A DNA stretch of 64,000 bases from Imperialibacter sp963977595. GTDB lineage: Bacteria; Bacteroidota; Bacteroidia; Cytophagales; Cyclobacteriaceae. Positions 36,637-45,058 of this stretch are shown here, piece by piece (position 1 is the first letter of the stretch; each line of letters begins with the position of its first letter). A program made the translations under genes and the position numbers. The stretch is from positions 4,588,001 to 4,652,000 of the forward strand of contig NZ_CP180355.1 in NCBI RefSeq assembly GCF_048007035.1. The letters run 5' to 3'. The notes beneath the pieces are model-generated. The model did not search any database. It saw only the letters and a program-made list of their open reading frames with translations, and was not told the DNA's origin.

Positions 36637-37687
36637 GCATCCAAATGAAAAATGGCGTTCCCATTAGCGCTGTGATAATGCCAATAGGGAGCTCTGTAGG
36701 AGCAACAATTGTTCTGGCAATCATATCTGCTACGGTAAGCAAAATGGCACCGCCTATAGCTGAAGCTGGAAGTATCAGCTTATGATCCGGGCCAAATGCC
36801 ATGCGAAGAATGTGTGGCACAACCAACCCAATGAACCCGATGGCTCCGGCCATGGCCACCGATGCCCCCACTGCCAGAGCGCTGAGAAAAATGATCCTGT
36901 GCTTAATTTTCTCTACTTCCACTCCCAGATGCCGGGCTTCCGATTCCCCCAGCGCCATGGCGTTGAGTGCCTGGCTTTGCCCGATAAGGGCCACAGCTGG
37001 CAGCACGATAAGCCAGATGGCGAACCCTATTTTATCCCACGAGGCACCACTCAAATCGCCCATGCTCCAGAAAGTGAAGGAACGCAACGCCGTTTCGTTA
37101 GAATGGAAGATGACGATGCCCATGAGGGCTGCACAAAGAGCAGTGATGGCTACACCTGCAAGAATGAGAATGGTGACGTCGGTTTGATACGCACCTTTGC
37201 TGAATTGGTAGGCGATGTAGGTGGCAGCAAGGCTACCTGAAAAGGCTGCCACTGGTAGTAGCCACGTTGTAAGATCCGGAGTTAGAAATGCGGCGAACGT
37301 TGGACCAAAAACCAGCACAACGACAGCCATCAAAGCGGCTCCGTTGGAAATACCAATAATGCCGGGCTCCACAAGCGGATTTCTGAAAAGACCCTGCAAA
37401 GCGGCGCCAGAAATACCCAGTGCGCCACCAACTGCCACGCCAAGTACCAGCCTGGGAAGGCGGATCGACAGTAATACAGCAGAGTCTCTTGAACTGACTT
37501 CTGCTACGTCAAGTCCCAGGTTGTCAAGGAGAATATTAACAATTTGGCCAACGCTGATGCCCAGGGCACCCACACGAAGCGAAATGAACATAGTGCACAC
37601 AAGCAAGGCCACCAGGCTGCCTAATATCGCAGTATTAGTAGTGAGGTTGCTTTTAGCTTTCATTGCCGGTAGGGTAGCCACTTGCAT
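36602..37687 (-). CDS. hmuU: Haem ABC transporter permease (FecCD family)
   Basis: 361 residues with about ten membrane helices. Family signatures are 'RLPRLVLGVAVGGALGISGAALQGLFRNPLVEPGIIGISNGAA', 'ALGESEARHLGVEVEKIK' (the coupling helix region) and 'AGAIGFIGLVVPHILRM'. It forms the inner-membrane channel for haem with HmuV. Its 3' end overlaps the possible hmuV start by 35 bp, across an A8 run. It starts 3 bp after the hmuT stop. Confidence 0.93.
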   Translation of the reverse strand: MQVATLPAMKAKSNLTTNTAILGSLVALLVCTMFISLRVGALGISVGQIVNILLDNLGLDVAEVSSRDSAVLLSIRLPRLVLGVAVGGALGISGAALQGLFRNPLVEPGIIGISNGAALMAVVVLVFGPTFAAFLTPDLTTWLLPVAAFSGSLAATYIAYQFSKGAYQTDVTILILAGVAITALCAALMGIVIFHSNETALRSFTFWSMGDLSGASWDKIGFAIWLIVLPAVALIGQSQALNAMALGESEARHLGVEVEKIKHRIIFLSALAVGASVAMAGAIGFIGLVVPHILRMAFGPDHKLILPASAIGGAILLTVADMIARTIVAPTELPIGIITALMGTPFFIWMLASARKKRIQI

Positions 37688-37690
37688 AGG

Positions 37691-38608
37691 TTAGTTGCTT
37701 TGGGCCACGTTGTGTGCTGCCAGCTCCGGGTGAATGCTGGTCGCCAGCTGAATAGCTGCTTTGCCCACCCCCGGCCCAAAGCCTGAAAGCCAAAGCCCGT
37801 CCATGGCAAGGATCTGCTTTTTTTCACCGGCTGTGGTTTGCATCAGGCCCTGTATTTGAAGTGCACCTTCCACGCCGCCCAGGCTTTCGAGGCCACTGTC
37901 AAAAAACAAGATGTAGTCAGGGTTGGCTGCTACCAGGGCCTCTGGTGTTAGTGGTTTGTAGTCGAATACTTCATCAACAGCAAACTGCGCTCCGCCCATT
38001 TTGATGAGCTCCTCGGCAAATGTGTTTTTGCCGCAGATACTCAGTGAGCCAAGCCCACGTGCATACACAAACAGTACCCTCGGTTTCGTGCTGGTTTTGC
38101 CAATCATCGAATCCAATAGACTAAGATCTTGCTCCAGTGTGAGAACCAGCTGCTTTGCCTCCTGCTCCTTGTTAATGATTTTGCCGATGTCAGCTATTAT
38201 CTTTTTGGTAGAAGCGACGTTAAGTTCATGTTTGAACGTATGAACTGGCAAGGCTGTCGCTTGCAACTGGGTAACAACCTCGGCATTGATGTGGTCTTCC
38301 TCAGCCAGAACAATATCAGCATCGAGCGACACGACGCCTTCGGCTTTGATGCCAGTGCGATAGCCTACCGAAGGAAGGTCTTGCAGGCTTTTAGGCCGGG
38401 TGCTTGTTTTGTCAGCTGCAATAATCTGATCACAACTTCCCAGTGCACAAACGACCTCAGACAAAGTCCCTCCAATACTGACTATTTTCAGTGATTCTTT
38501 TTCGGGAGCTGAGTTTTCTGTACTCTTCGATGTTGTATTTGCGGGGCCGCATTGGCTGAATACGAGTAGGAATGCCGCCGAAATAGCTATTTGATTGATA
38601 TATTTCAT
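37691..38608 (-). CDS. hmuT: Haem ABC transporter substrate-binding lipoprotein
   Basis: 305 residues. Lipoprotein signal 'ISAAFLLVFSQCGPA', then a cluster A-II periplasmic binding protein of the HmuT type ('LKIVSIGGTLSEVVCALGSCDQIIAADKTSTRPKSLQDLPSVGYRTGIKAEGVVSL' and 'GSLSICGKNTFAEELIKMGGAQFAVDE'). It binds haem in the periplasm and delivers it to HmuUV. It is the first gene of the haem operon. A Fur-like palindrome abuts its start codon. Confidence 0.92.
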   Translation of the reverse strand: MKYINQIAISAAFLLVFSQCGPANTTSKSTENSAPEKESLKIVSIGGTLSEVVCALGSCDQIIAADKTSTRPKSLQDLPSVGYRTGIKAEGVVSLDADIVLAEEDHINAEVVTQLQATALPVHTFKHELNVASTKKIIADIGKIINKEQEAKQLVLTLEQDLSLLDSMIGKTSTKPRVLFVYARGLGSLSICGKNTFAEELIKMGGAQFAVDEVFDYKPLTPEALVAANPDYILFFDSGLESLGGVEGALQIQGLMQTTAGEKKQILAMDGLWLSGFGPGVGKAAIQLATSIHPELAAHNVAQSN

Positions 38609-38631
38609 TTATTTAGAATCGTTTTAAATAA
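38609..38631. promoter_or_regulatory. Fur-like palindrome at the hmuT start
   Basis: TTATTTA (38609-38615) and TAAATAA (38625-38631) form exact outer arms. The inner bases (AAT / GTT) pair partly, giving 9 of 11 matches around a central C. It begins directly at the start codon of hmuT. The position and the haem-operon context fit iron-dependent repression. Assignment to Fur is inference; no fur gene is in the window. Confidence 0.55.
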
Positions 38632-38965
38632 TGGCAAATGTAGGCCGGGGAGATTGGGCTGTCAATCGCTTGATTGAGCTTAAATAGCTGCTTCTTTAAG
38701 TACAGAGGGTACTTGTAGCGGGGATTAGTGATAGCTTGTTTAAGCTATTGGTGTTATTATTCGGAGGGGATTGCTGAATGTTTTCAATTAAAATGTGCAT
38801 TAGCCATTTTTGAAATGCGGCGCTTCTTTGCGCATTGGACGTTTGACAGGAGCCAATGATTCATGTATTTATAGCCCAACAAATGCCCAGTTTATGAGCT
38901 ATAAAAATTTTCTTATAGCTCATCAAGGTATGGCGAGTAAGGTTTGTTTTGACTGATTGAGGAAA
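38632..38965. other. Intergenic region between hmuT and LuxR-type gene
   Basis: No credible ORF. It holds two structured elements: a short hairpin ATAGCTT/AAGCTAT (38731-38748) and an 11-bp perfect inverted repeat ATGAGCTATAA / TTATAGCTCAT (38894-38904 with 38913-38923, 8-base loop). The second lies about 40 bp after the stop of the LuxR-type gene but lacks a T tract, so it may be a processing site or weak terminator. The hmuT promoter must also be here. Confidence 0.45.
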
Positions 38966-39607
38966 TTAGACCGTAATAAGCTTCTCCCGGATGGCCTTCA
39001 CCACGAGCTCCACAGGAGTCTTCACATTCATCTTCTTAAGGATGTTTTTGCGATGGGCGTGAATGGTATGAGGACTGAGGTGCAGCTCCTCTCCAATTTC
39101 CTCTGTCGACATGCCTTTTGCTATGAACCGGACAACCCCTATTTCTCTTTCAGAAAGCTGGTTCTCTGACTGTAGGTCGTCGGCTGGTTCGTTTACAGCC
39201 AGGAAGGCTTCCATCACTTTGTTGCAAACAAACTTTTCCTCATGAATCGCAGCTTCCAGGGCTGCCAAAACCTCCCGCTGGCTGCAGTTTTTGGTAATGA
39301 TGCCAATGGAACCCAATTTGATCAGCGGCTTTAAGTCTTCCTGTTCGATGCGGGGCAGAAGTAGGAGAGGGTAGACATGAGGATTGTCGGCAAGCACTTT
39401 CAAGAGACTCGCTGGGTCCAGGTCTTTCACCCCATAGGGATTGACTATAAGGATGCCGGATGGAAAATTTTTCAGGACGTTGCTCAATGCAACACGGCTC
39501 TTGACCATTTCTACCTCTACGGTTTCAAAAGCTTGATGCACCAGGTATAATAACCCGGCGACGGACAACTCATGTGTATCAGCTACGATTATGTTAGGTG
39601 CAGACAT
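38966..39607 (-). CDS. LuxR/NarL-family response regulator lacking the phospho-acceptor Asp
   Basis: 213 residues. The C-terminal LuxR helix-turn-helix is intact ('LSEREIGVVRFIAKGMSTEEIGEELHLSPHTIHAHRKNILKKM', about 149-191). The N-terminal half has the length and hydrophobic pattern of a receiver domain, but the strand-3 Asp is replaced by Asn (ILIVNPYG, N56), and the N-terminal acidic pair is reduced to one Asp (D10). The conserved Lys is retained (ITKNC). It probably works without classical phosphorylation. No kinase gene is next to it. A perfect palindrome lies 57 bp upstream. Confidence 0.85.
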   Translation of the reverse strand: MSAPNIIVADTHELSVAGLLYLVHQAFETVEVEMVKSRVALSNVLKNFPSGILIVNPYGVKDLDPASLLKVLADNPHVYPLLLLPRIEQEDLKPLIKLGSIGIITKNCSQREVLAALEAAIHEEKFVCNKVMEAFLAVNEPADDLQSENQLSEREIGVVRFIAKGMSTEEIGEELHLSPHTIHAHRKNILKKMNVKTPVELVVKAIREKLITV

Positions 39608-39663
39608 CAGGCATTTTATCCTTAGTCTGCAAATAACACGAAGTCCCTTGAGAAATTAAAGCT

Positions 39664-39678
39664 TATTTAGACTAAATA
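39664..39678. promoter_or_regulatory. 15-bp palindrome upstream of LuxR-type gene
   Basis: TATTTAGACTAAATA is a perfect inverted repeat (7-bp arms around A) in the 127-bp gap before the LuxR-type gene. Its left arm repeats the TATTTAGA of the hmuT-start palindrome, but the spacing differs. It could be an operator. Confidence 0.4.
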
Positions 39679-39734
39679 TAAATAAAAGATTTAACTGGTC
39701 TGTTTCCAGGATGAAGTGAAAGCACCAAGCCGGT

Positions 39735-39956
39735 CTATTTGCTCGTCATTCTGTAGGTAAGGGCACCCGAAGGACATTTTTTCACCTGCTGAATAATTTC
39801 TTCAGTTGTTCCACCATCAGGCTTTATCCAGGGACGTTCCTTGTAATTAAACACTCCGGGCAAGCCTCTCCAGCATTTTTCCGAGTGCTGGCACCTTTCA
39901 GCCTGCCAAATGATAGTTACCTCTCCGTTACTGTACTCCTTTATGTTATCGGCCAT
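39735..39956 (-). CDS. Divergent [4Fe-4S] mono-cluster protein (YjdI/Fer4_19 type)
   Basis: 73 residues. Three Cys and a nearby His (C22, H24, C28, C61; 'ERCQHSEKCWRGLPGVFN' and 'VKKCPSGALTYR') match the divergent 4Fe-4S mono-cluster domain seen in E. coli YjdI. It probably carries one Fe-S cluster for electron transfer. It is the last gene of the pirin operon. The YjdI-GNAT neighbourhood is also known from E. coli (yjdI-yjdJ), which supports the call. Confidence 0.85.
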   Translation of the reverse strand: MADNIKEYSNGEVTIIWQAERCQHSEKCWRGLPGVFNYKERPWIKPDGGTTEEIIQQVKKCPSGALTYRMTSK

Positions 39957-39962
39957 ATCAGT

Positions 39963-40346
39963 TTAGTTAATTTCGGTGTCTATTGGGTTAGCTTTTGAGA
40001 GCATTTTGTGAATGGGACAGCTATTGGCCACGGCAGTAAGCCGGGGTAGCTGCTCCTGGGTGTAGCCAGCCAGCGCTACCTTTCTCCTGAAGGTGCCCAC
40101 GCCATCAACCGTTTCATACACTACGTTCACTGATTCAACAGACGCCTCCCACCCTTTGTGCTGGATATACATCTGCAACGTGATAGTGGTGCAGGCAGCA
40201 AGGCTTGCACAAACAAACTCTGAGGGTGTGGGTGCGGTATCTCCCCCTCCTTTGTCTTCGGGTTCATCGAGCAATACTTCGTGCTGGCGAATTTTTGCAC
40301 TCACCTGAAAATTTGTGTTGTTTGGGGTTGCTGTTGCTTCTGCCAT
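39963..40346 (-). CDS. OsmC-family peroxidase-like protein
   Basis: 127 residues. The OsmC core has 'TAPTPSEFVCASLAACTTITLQMYIQHKGW' with Cys46/Cys52 and the C-terminal 'ANSCPIHKMLS' with Cys110. OsmC/Ohr proteins reduce organic hydroperoxides through a Cys pair; here the helix Cys and Cys110 are the candidates. It lies between the GNAT and Fe-S genes with gaps of 5-6 bp. Confidence 0.88.
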   Translation of the reverse strand: MAEATATPNNTNFQVSAKIRQHEVLLDEPEDKGGGDTAPTPSEFVCASLAACTTITLQMYIQHKGWEASVESVNVVYETVDGVGTFRRKVALAGYTQEQLPRLTAVANSCPIHKMLSKANPIDTEIN

Positions 40347-40351
40347 GGGTG

Positions 40352-40666
40352 TTATTTAAATCGTGCTTGGTTTTTCTCATTCATCAAGTCATGGTACTCC
40401 TTGTGTTTTTTCAAAAATGCTACCACAAACGGACAGAGCGGTACCAGTTCGTGGCCTTCTTTTCTAATAATGTCCAGTGCTTCTTTCACAATTTTACTGG
40501 CCACACCTTTTCCTCTTAACGACGGATCAACCTCTGTATGAACAAGGAACATTTGATTAGTTGATTTCTTAAACGTGTATTCTATCACAGACAGAACACC
40601 ATCAATCTCTAACTCAAACCTCTTTTTGTCGGGGTTATTGATAGTCTCATAAGCGTCCAGGTTCAT
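40352..40666 (-). CDS. Small GNAT-type N-acetyltransferase (YjdJ-like), copy 2
   Basis: 104 residues of the short Gcn5-related type (PF14542-like): 'LVHTEVDPSLRGKGVASKIVKEALDIIRKEGHELVPLCPFVVAFLKKH', with the acetyl-CoA loop RGKGVA. It overlaps the upstream paralogue by 4 bp. The two copies share the HTEVD...LRG.G and PLCPF segments, so they arose by tandem duplication. The acceptor is unknown. Confidence 0.85.
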   Translation of the reverse strand: MNLDAYETINNPDKKRFELEIDGVLSVIEYTFKKSTNQMFLVHTEVDPSLRGKGVASKIVKEALDIIRKEGHELVPLCPFVVAFLKKHKEYHDLMNEKNQARFK

Positions 40667-40944
40667 AACACGTCTCTTAATTCGGGGTTCTTATCAAATA
40701 CGGACCTGGCAAAGGGGCAAAGAGGGATGATGCTTATCTTCTTTGCTCTGGCATAAGCTACGGCGCTTTCTACCATTAGCCTACCTGCACCCTGACCACG
40801 CAATTCGCCGTCCACTTCGGTGTGGTCGATAATGATACGATCTGTGCCAGCCTTGCTATAGGTCATCTCGGCCATTTTGCGGCCTTCGATTTCTATGTAG
40901 AATGATCCTTTTGAGTCTTCTTCCCGTTGTTTTACTTCTAGCAT
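40663..40944 (-). CDS. Small GNAT-type N-acetyltransferase (YjdJ-like), copy 1
   Basis: 93 residues: 'MAEMTYSKAGTDRIIIDHTEVDGELRGQGAGRLMVESAVAYARAKKISIIPLCPFARSVFDKNPELRDVL'-type fold, with the acetyl-CoA loop RGQGAG and the PLCPFA motif of the YjdJ group. Its stop overlaps the start of the second copy by 4 bp. It lies 52 bp after the pirin gene. Confidence 0.85.
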   Translation of the reverse strand: MLEVKQREEDSKGSFYIEIEGRKMAEMTYSKAGTDRIIIDHTEVDGELRGQGAGRLMVESAVAYARAKKISIIPLCPFARSVFDKNPELRDVL

Positions 40945-40996
40945 GGTTGTAAGATATTAAAAAGGCTGGCAGATCAATCCGCCAGCCGTAACTGAT

Positions 40997-41707
40997 TTAG
41001 TTCATTGGCACTTCCATGAGCAACACCTCCGCATTGGTGGAAGCAGTTAGCTTACTCAGTTCGGTTTCCCACACTCCGAAGCCATCTCGTTTTCCCAGTT
41101 TCTGCCCGTCCACTTCTACATCGCCTTCCAGAATAAAGTAGTAGAGCCCATTGCCTTTTCCTTTTACCTGATAGTCGAGCGACTTGCCTGCGTCCAGTTT
41201 GGTCATGCTAAACCAGGCGTTTTGGTGTACCCAAACACCTTCATCATCCGCATTGGGCGACAACACCTGCTGCCATGCATTGTGTTTTTTGTCAGCGTCC
41301 AGGGTGATCTGGTCATAGCGGGGTGTCACATCCTTTTTGTTGGGGAACATCCATATTTGAAGGAATTTCACCTCTTTGTCTTTGTGAAAGTTCTTCTCAC
41401 TATGGTAGATGCCTGTGCCGGCACTCAGTACCTGCACATCTCCCTGCCTTATCACCTGTTTGTTGCCCATGCTGTCCTGATGCTCAAGGTCGCCTGACAA
41501 TGGAATGGAGATGATTTCCATATTGTCGTGTGGGTGAGTACCAAAGCCCATGCTACCGCTAACGGTGTCATCGTTCAAAACCCTTAAAACACCAAAATGC
41601 AGCCTTTCAGGATCGTAGTATTGTGCAAAACTGAAAGTGTGATAGGAATTGAGCCAACCGTGGTTAGCATGTCCTCTCGTATTGGCTTTGTGCAAAATAG
41701 TTTTCAT
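40997..41707 (-). CDS. Pirin-family bicupin (YhhW/quercetinase-like)
   Basis: 236 residues. The N-terminal cupin carries the pirin metal ligands in 'GFGTHPHDNMEIISIPLSG' and 'VQVLSAGTGIYHSEKN' (His, His, Glu/His set). The C-terminal cupin is degenerate ('GNGLYYFILEGDVEVDGQKLGKRDGFGVWE'). Bacterial members such as YhhW have quercetinase activity, but the native substrate is usually unknown. It leads a stress-type operon with two GNAT proteins, OsmC and an Fe-S protein. A 14-bp palindrome lies about 70 bp upstream. Confidence 0.92.
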   Translation of the reverse strand: MKTILHKANTRGHANHGWLNSYHTFSFAQYYDPERLHFGVLRVLNDDTVSGSMGFGTHPHDNMEIISIPLSGDLEHQDSMGNKQVIRQGDVQVLSAGTGIYHSEKNFHKDKEVKFLQIWMFPNKKDVTPRYDQITLDADKKHNAWQQVLSPNADDEGVWVHQNAWFSMTKLDAGKSLDYQVKGKGNGLYYFILEGDVEVDGQKLGKRDGFGVWETELSKLTASTNAEVLLMEVPMN

Positions 41708-41775
41708 TTTCTCGTTCTCCTCTCCGAACTAAAGTTAGTTTTTAATCTCTTTTGTCCAATTTTCATACATTTATA

Positions 41776-41789
41776 TGTATGTACATACA
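41776..41789. promoter_or_regulatory. Palindrome upstream of the pirin operon
   Basis: TGTATGTACATACA is a perfect 14-bp inverted repeat, with a further CATACAT at 41764-41770. It lies in the 257-bp gap between the pirin gene and the divergent response regulator and may be an operator for either. No recognised -10/-35 set is visible. The rest of the gap shows nothing I can name. Confidence 0.4.
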
Positions 41790-41964
41790 AATACGCATGG
41801 ACAAGAAAAAAGTTGTTTTTAAGGGCGTTTTAATTTGTTGCTTGCGCTTTTTTCATATCTCTGCATTGTAATCGGCTTTTATAGAGTTGCAGTGGAGATT
41901 CATGTACTTTGCCGTGACTTTAGTGAGTTGGACTCATAGTAGTTCTTATCTTTAATAGATTTCT

Positions 41965-42642
41965 ATGAACATACTACTGGTAGAAGACGAAGCAAAGGTG
42001 GCATCATTTATCAAGCAGGGGCTTGAAGAGCAGGGCTATGTAGTTGACCTGGCTACTGACGGGCAAATGGGGCTAACCTTATTTCTAAAGGGGGCTTACG
42101 ACGTCGCAGTCCTGGATGTGATAGTTCCCTTTATCAGTGGGGTAGAACTTTGTCGGGCGATAAAGAACAATAAACCCTCACTGCCGGTAATCATGCTCAC
42201 TGCGCTGGGTACCACCGAAGACAAAGTCAACGGTTTTGAGGCTGGTGCCGACGACTATCTGGTCAAGCCTTTTGAATTCAGGGAGCTTTTACTCAGGCTC
42301 AAAGCACTCACCCGCCGAAGTCAGAGGGAGGAAGTAGTCTCCCATGTGCTGACAGTTGCTGACTTGACCCTAGATCTCGACAAAAAGGTGGCTCACCGGG
42401 GGAACAAACAAATAGACCTGACTGCGAAGGAATTTGGTTTGCTCGAATACCTGATGAGGAATAAAGGCAGAGTAGTGTCGAAGATCGATATTTCGGAGAA
42501 AGTGTGGGACATTGATTTTGACACTGGCACCAATGTGGTAGAAGTATATATCAATATCCTGAGGAAAAAGATAGACAGAGACTTTGAGGACAAGCTCATC
42601 CACACCCGGATAGGGATGGGGTATATTTTTGAAAAAGCCTAA
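41965..42642 (+). CDS. OmpR-family response regulator (system 1)
   Basis: 225 residues. The receiver is complete: E7/D8, phospho-acceptor D51 (VLDVIVP), T79 and K101 (LVKPF). The C-terminal winged helix of the OmpR/PhoB type includes 'IDLTAKEFGLLEYLMRNKGRVVSKIDISEKVWD' and 'TNVVEVYINILRKKID...IHTRIGMGYIFE'. The closest general type is CusR/QseB-like regulators. It shares its last base with the kinase start (TAATG), so the pair is translationally coupled. Confidence 0.95.
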   Translation: MNILLVEDEAKVASFIKQGLEEQGYVVDLATDGQMGLTLFLKGAYDVAVLDVIVPFISGVELCRAIKNNKPSLPVIMLTALGTTEDKVNGFEAGADDYLVKPFEFRELLLRLKALTRRSQREEVVSHVLTVADLTLDLDKKVAHRGNKQIDLTAKEFGLLEYLMRNKGRVVSKIDISEKVWDIDFDTGTNVVEVYINILRKKIDRDFEDKLIHTRIGMGYIFEKA

Positions 42643-44015
42643 TGCAAATCAGGGACAAGCTTACCTTCCTTTTCTTGCTGATAGTGGCGCTGATCATGGG
42701 TGCTTCTTCGTTAGCCATCTACTACTTATCGGCTCAGTACCGCAAGCAAGAGTTTTATGAAAGGATAGAAAACAAAGCGAGAAATGTGGCCAAGCTGCTT
42801 ATTGAAGTAGAGGAGGTGGATGCAGAGCTGCTGCGGAAGATTGAGGAAAACAACCCGGTGAGTCTGCCAAATGAGGAGATTACCATTTTCGACTATCAAA
42901 ATCAGGTGCTGTATAGTTCAGAAGGGGTGCAGACAGTGGAGGTGAATGAGGCTCTACTGAACAGGATAAGGCTTGAGGGGGAAGTTAGGTTTGTGTTCGG
43001 AAACCAGGAAGTACTGGGAGTGCTTTTTACGGATCAATACGACAGAGTGGTGGTGGTGGCTTCGGCTACGGATATTTTTGGTTATCGAAAACTGAACAAC
43101 CTGCGCAACGTGCTTTTTATCGTTTTCGGCGCCGGCCTGCTTTTTACTTTTATATCAGGGCGAATTTTCGCACAACGTACCCTCAGTCCTATTTCCAGGG
43201 TAATCGCCCAGGTTGACGCTATTGGCATCAGTAACCTGAGCAGCCGGGTCGATGAGGGGAATCAAACCGATGAGCTGGCGCAGCTGGCAGGCACATTCAA
43301 CGACATGCTCGACAGGCTGGAAGAGGCCTTTAAGCTCCAGAAGAACTTCATAGCGAATGCCTCGCATGAGTTGCGAACGCCGCTTACTGCTATTACCGGC
43401 CAGCTGGAAGTGACATTGCTCAGCGATAGAAGTGCCGAAGATTACAAGCGCACCGTAAATTCTGTTCTTGACGATATCAAGAACCTGAACTATCTGTCTA
43501 ACAGGCTGCTGCTGCTTGCGCAGGCGAGCTCTGAGAGTGTTGAAAGCTCCTTTGGTTCCATAAGGGTGGACGAGCTTCTCTGGCAAAGCGCTGGTGAGCT
43601 CCAGAAAAGAAATCCATCATACAGGGTCTCAATATCGTTCAACGAGGATTTGGAGGATGATCAGATGACCATTGTCGGTAATGAGCAGCTGATAAAAACT
43701 GCTTTGCTCAACCTGATGGACAATGGATGCAAATATTCTGACCCTCATGAGGTGCAGGTAAGCGTTGAACCGGGCAGGGGCCGACTGGTGCTGACTTTCC
43801 GGGATTTTGGCATCGGCATTGACGAAGAAGAGCAGGAGTTGATTTTCGAGCCTTTCCACCGGGGAAGCAACGCTCAAAACATCAAAGGCCATGGCATTGG
43901 GCTGTCACTTGTGCAAAGAATAGTGAAACTGCACGAGGGCACGCTGACACTTATCTCAAAAAAGGGCGAGGGCAGCACTTTTACCCTAAAGCTTCCGGTC
44001 GAGAAAAAAAATTAA
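42642..44015 (+). CDS. HAMP-containing sensor histidine kinase (system 1)
   Basis: 457 residues. TM1 (about 8-30), an extracytoplasmic sensor of about 120 residues, TM2 (about 153-172), HAMP (about 175-225), HisKA with phospho-His H242 in 'NASHELRTPLTAI', and a HATPase_c with N box 'NLMDNGCKYSD', G1 'RDFGIGI' and G2 'GHGIGLSLVQRI'. It phosphorylates the regulator just upstream. The sensor domain has no recognisable ligand motif; the general layout resembles metal- or envelope-stress kinases. Confidence 0.95.
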   Translation: MQIRDKLTFLFLLIVALIMGASSLAIYYLSAQYRKQEFYERIENKARNVAKLLIEVEEVDAELLRKIEENNPVSLPNEEITIFDYQNQVLYSSEGVQTVEVNEALLNRIRLEGEVRFVFGNQEVLGVLFTDQYDRVVVVASATDIFGYRKLNNLRNVLFIVFGAGLLFTFISGRIFAQRTLSPISRVIAQVDAIGISNLSSRVDEGNQTDELAQLAGTFNDMLDRLEEAFKLQKNFIANASHELRTPLTAITGQLEVTLLSDRSAEDYKRTVNSVLDDIKNLNYLSNRLLLLAQASSESVESSFGSIRVDELLWQSAGELQKRNPSYRVSISFNEDLEDDQMTIVGNEQLIKTALLNLMDNGCKYSDPHEVQVSVEPGRGRLVLTFRDFGIGIDEEEQELIFEPFHRGSNAQNIKGHGIGLSLVQRIVKLHEGTLTLISKKGEGSTFTLKLPVEKKN

Positions 44016-44086
44016 TGCCATTTTAATCTCGCACTAATAGGGCCTTTAGATGGCCGTCGTACAATTGTGTCATAAACATCAAAAGT

Positions 44087-44980
44087 ATGAGCGAGTCATC
44101 ATCAACATCGAGAATTAAAGTCACAGCTTATGTAATAGCCGGGCTTTTGTTTGTAAGCCTTTTTATTGGCGCCCACTATATCACCCTGAACAAGGAGGCG
44201 GTCGCCAGTCTTAACGAGGAGAAGCTTAAATCTGAAGCATTGCTTTCAGAGAAACTTCAACTTCAAAAAGAGATTGATAAGTTTAAAAAAGAGATAGCCT
44301 CTCTGACAGGCAAAAACGCCAATCTTGATCATCTCCTGGCTCAGGCGAACGATAACCTGGCTCAGAAGGAAGCGCAGCTAAGCCAGATTAAACGGAGCAA
44401 TGGTTCCATAGCCGAACTGAACAGGCAAATAGCTGAGTTAAAAGCTTTGAAGTCAGGTCTTGACTCGCAAATTGCCAGCCTTAACGGAGAAATTAACAAG
44501 CTTCGGGATGAAAACGGCAACCTGAGAAAAGAGAACGCCAATGCTAATGCCATGATTGCTCAGTTAGAAATGGACAACAAAGTCCTTACTGAAAACATGG
44601 GTCTCCTTACCGCTTTGACCGAGGATAACCTTGTGCTCGTCACCAAAAAGAATGAAAAATTAACGGTAAGAGCTAAGAAAGCGAAGAAAATTAACTTCGT
44701 GTTCGACGTGCCACAGAGTGCGCTTGGTGGCCTGGAGTTCAAAGTAGTATCTCCTGGTTCAAAAGTTTATTCCAAAGCCGATGGCACTGTTTCACATCAC
44801 CTCTTGCAGGGAGATGGCAACCCTGTCGCAAGCCTTGGAGTTTATCCGGGTCAGTTTGAGATGGTTCAAAGAGTAGAGATGGTTTTTACTCCTAAGGAAA
44901 AATTGACCACCGGAATTTACAAGATCGAGGTGTATAACAAAGGTACTAAGCTGGGTCGCATGCAGGTGAAGCTGGATTGA
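44087..44980 (+). CDS. Membrane-anchored coiled-coil protein of unknown function
   Basis: 297 residues. One N-terminal membrane helix (about 11-32) without a cleavable signal, a long coiled coil (about 38-185, heptad-rich, with repeated LNxQIAELKA-type units), then a C-terminal beta domain (about 200-297: 'KKINFVFDVPQSALGGLEFKVVSP', 'IYKIEVYNKGTKLGRMQVKL'). The layout suggests a periplasmic rod with a terminal beta-sandwich. It lies 71 bp after the first kinase and is closed by a strong terminator, so it may be a target or accessory part of that system. Confidence 0.75.
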   Translation: MSESSSTSRIKVTAYVIAGLLFVSLFIGAHYITLNKEAVASLNEEKLKSEALLSEKLQLQKEIDKFKKEIASLTGKNANLDHLLAQANDNLAQKEAQLSQIKRSNGSIAELNRQIAELKALKSGLDSQIASLNGEINKLRDENGNLRKENANANAMIAQLEMDNKVLTENMGLLTALTEDNLVLVTKKNEKLTVRAKKAKKINFVFDVPQSALGGLEFKVVSPGSKVYSKADGTVSHHLLQGDGNPVASLGVYPGQFEMVQRVEMVFTPKEKLTTGIYKIEVYNKGTKLGRMQVKLD

Positions 44981-45025
44981 CCCCAGAAAGATAATATAGG
45001 TTGATTAGGTTAGGTTCCTGATTGA

Positions 45026-45058
45026 AAAGCGCCGGGTTTCCCAGCGCTTTCTTTTTTT
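45026..45058 (+). terminator. Rho-independent terminator after coiled-coil gene
   Basis: Stem AAAGCGC-C-GGG / CCC-A-GCGCTTT (45026-45036 with 45040-45050), 3-base loop, followed by CTTTTTTT. It separates system 1 from the second two-component pair. Confidence 0.9.
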
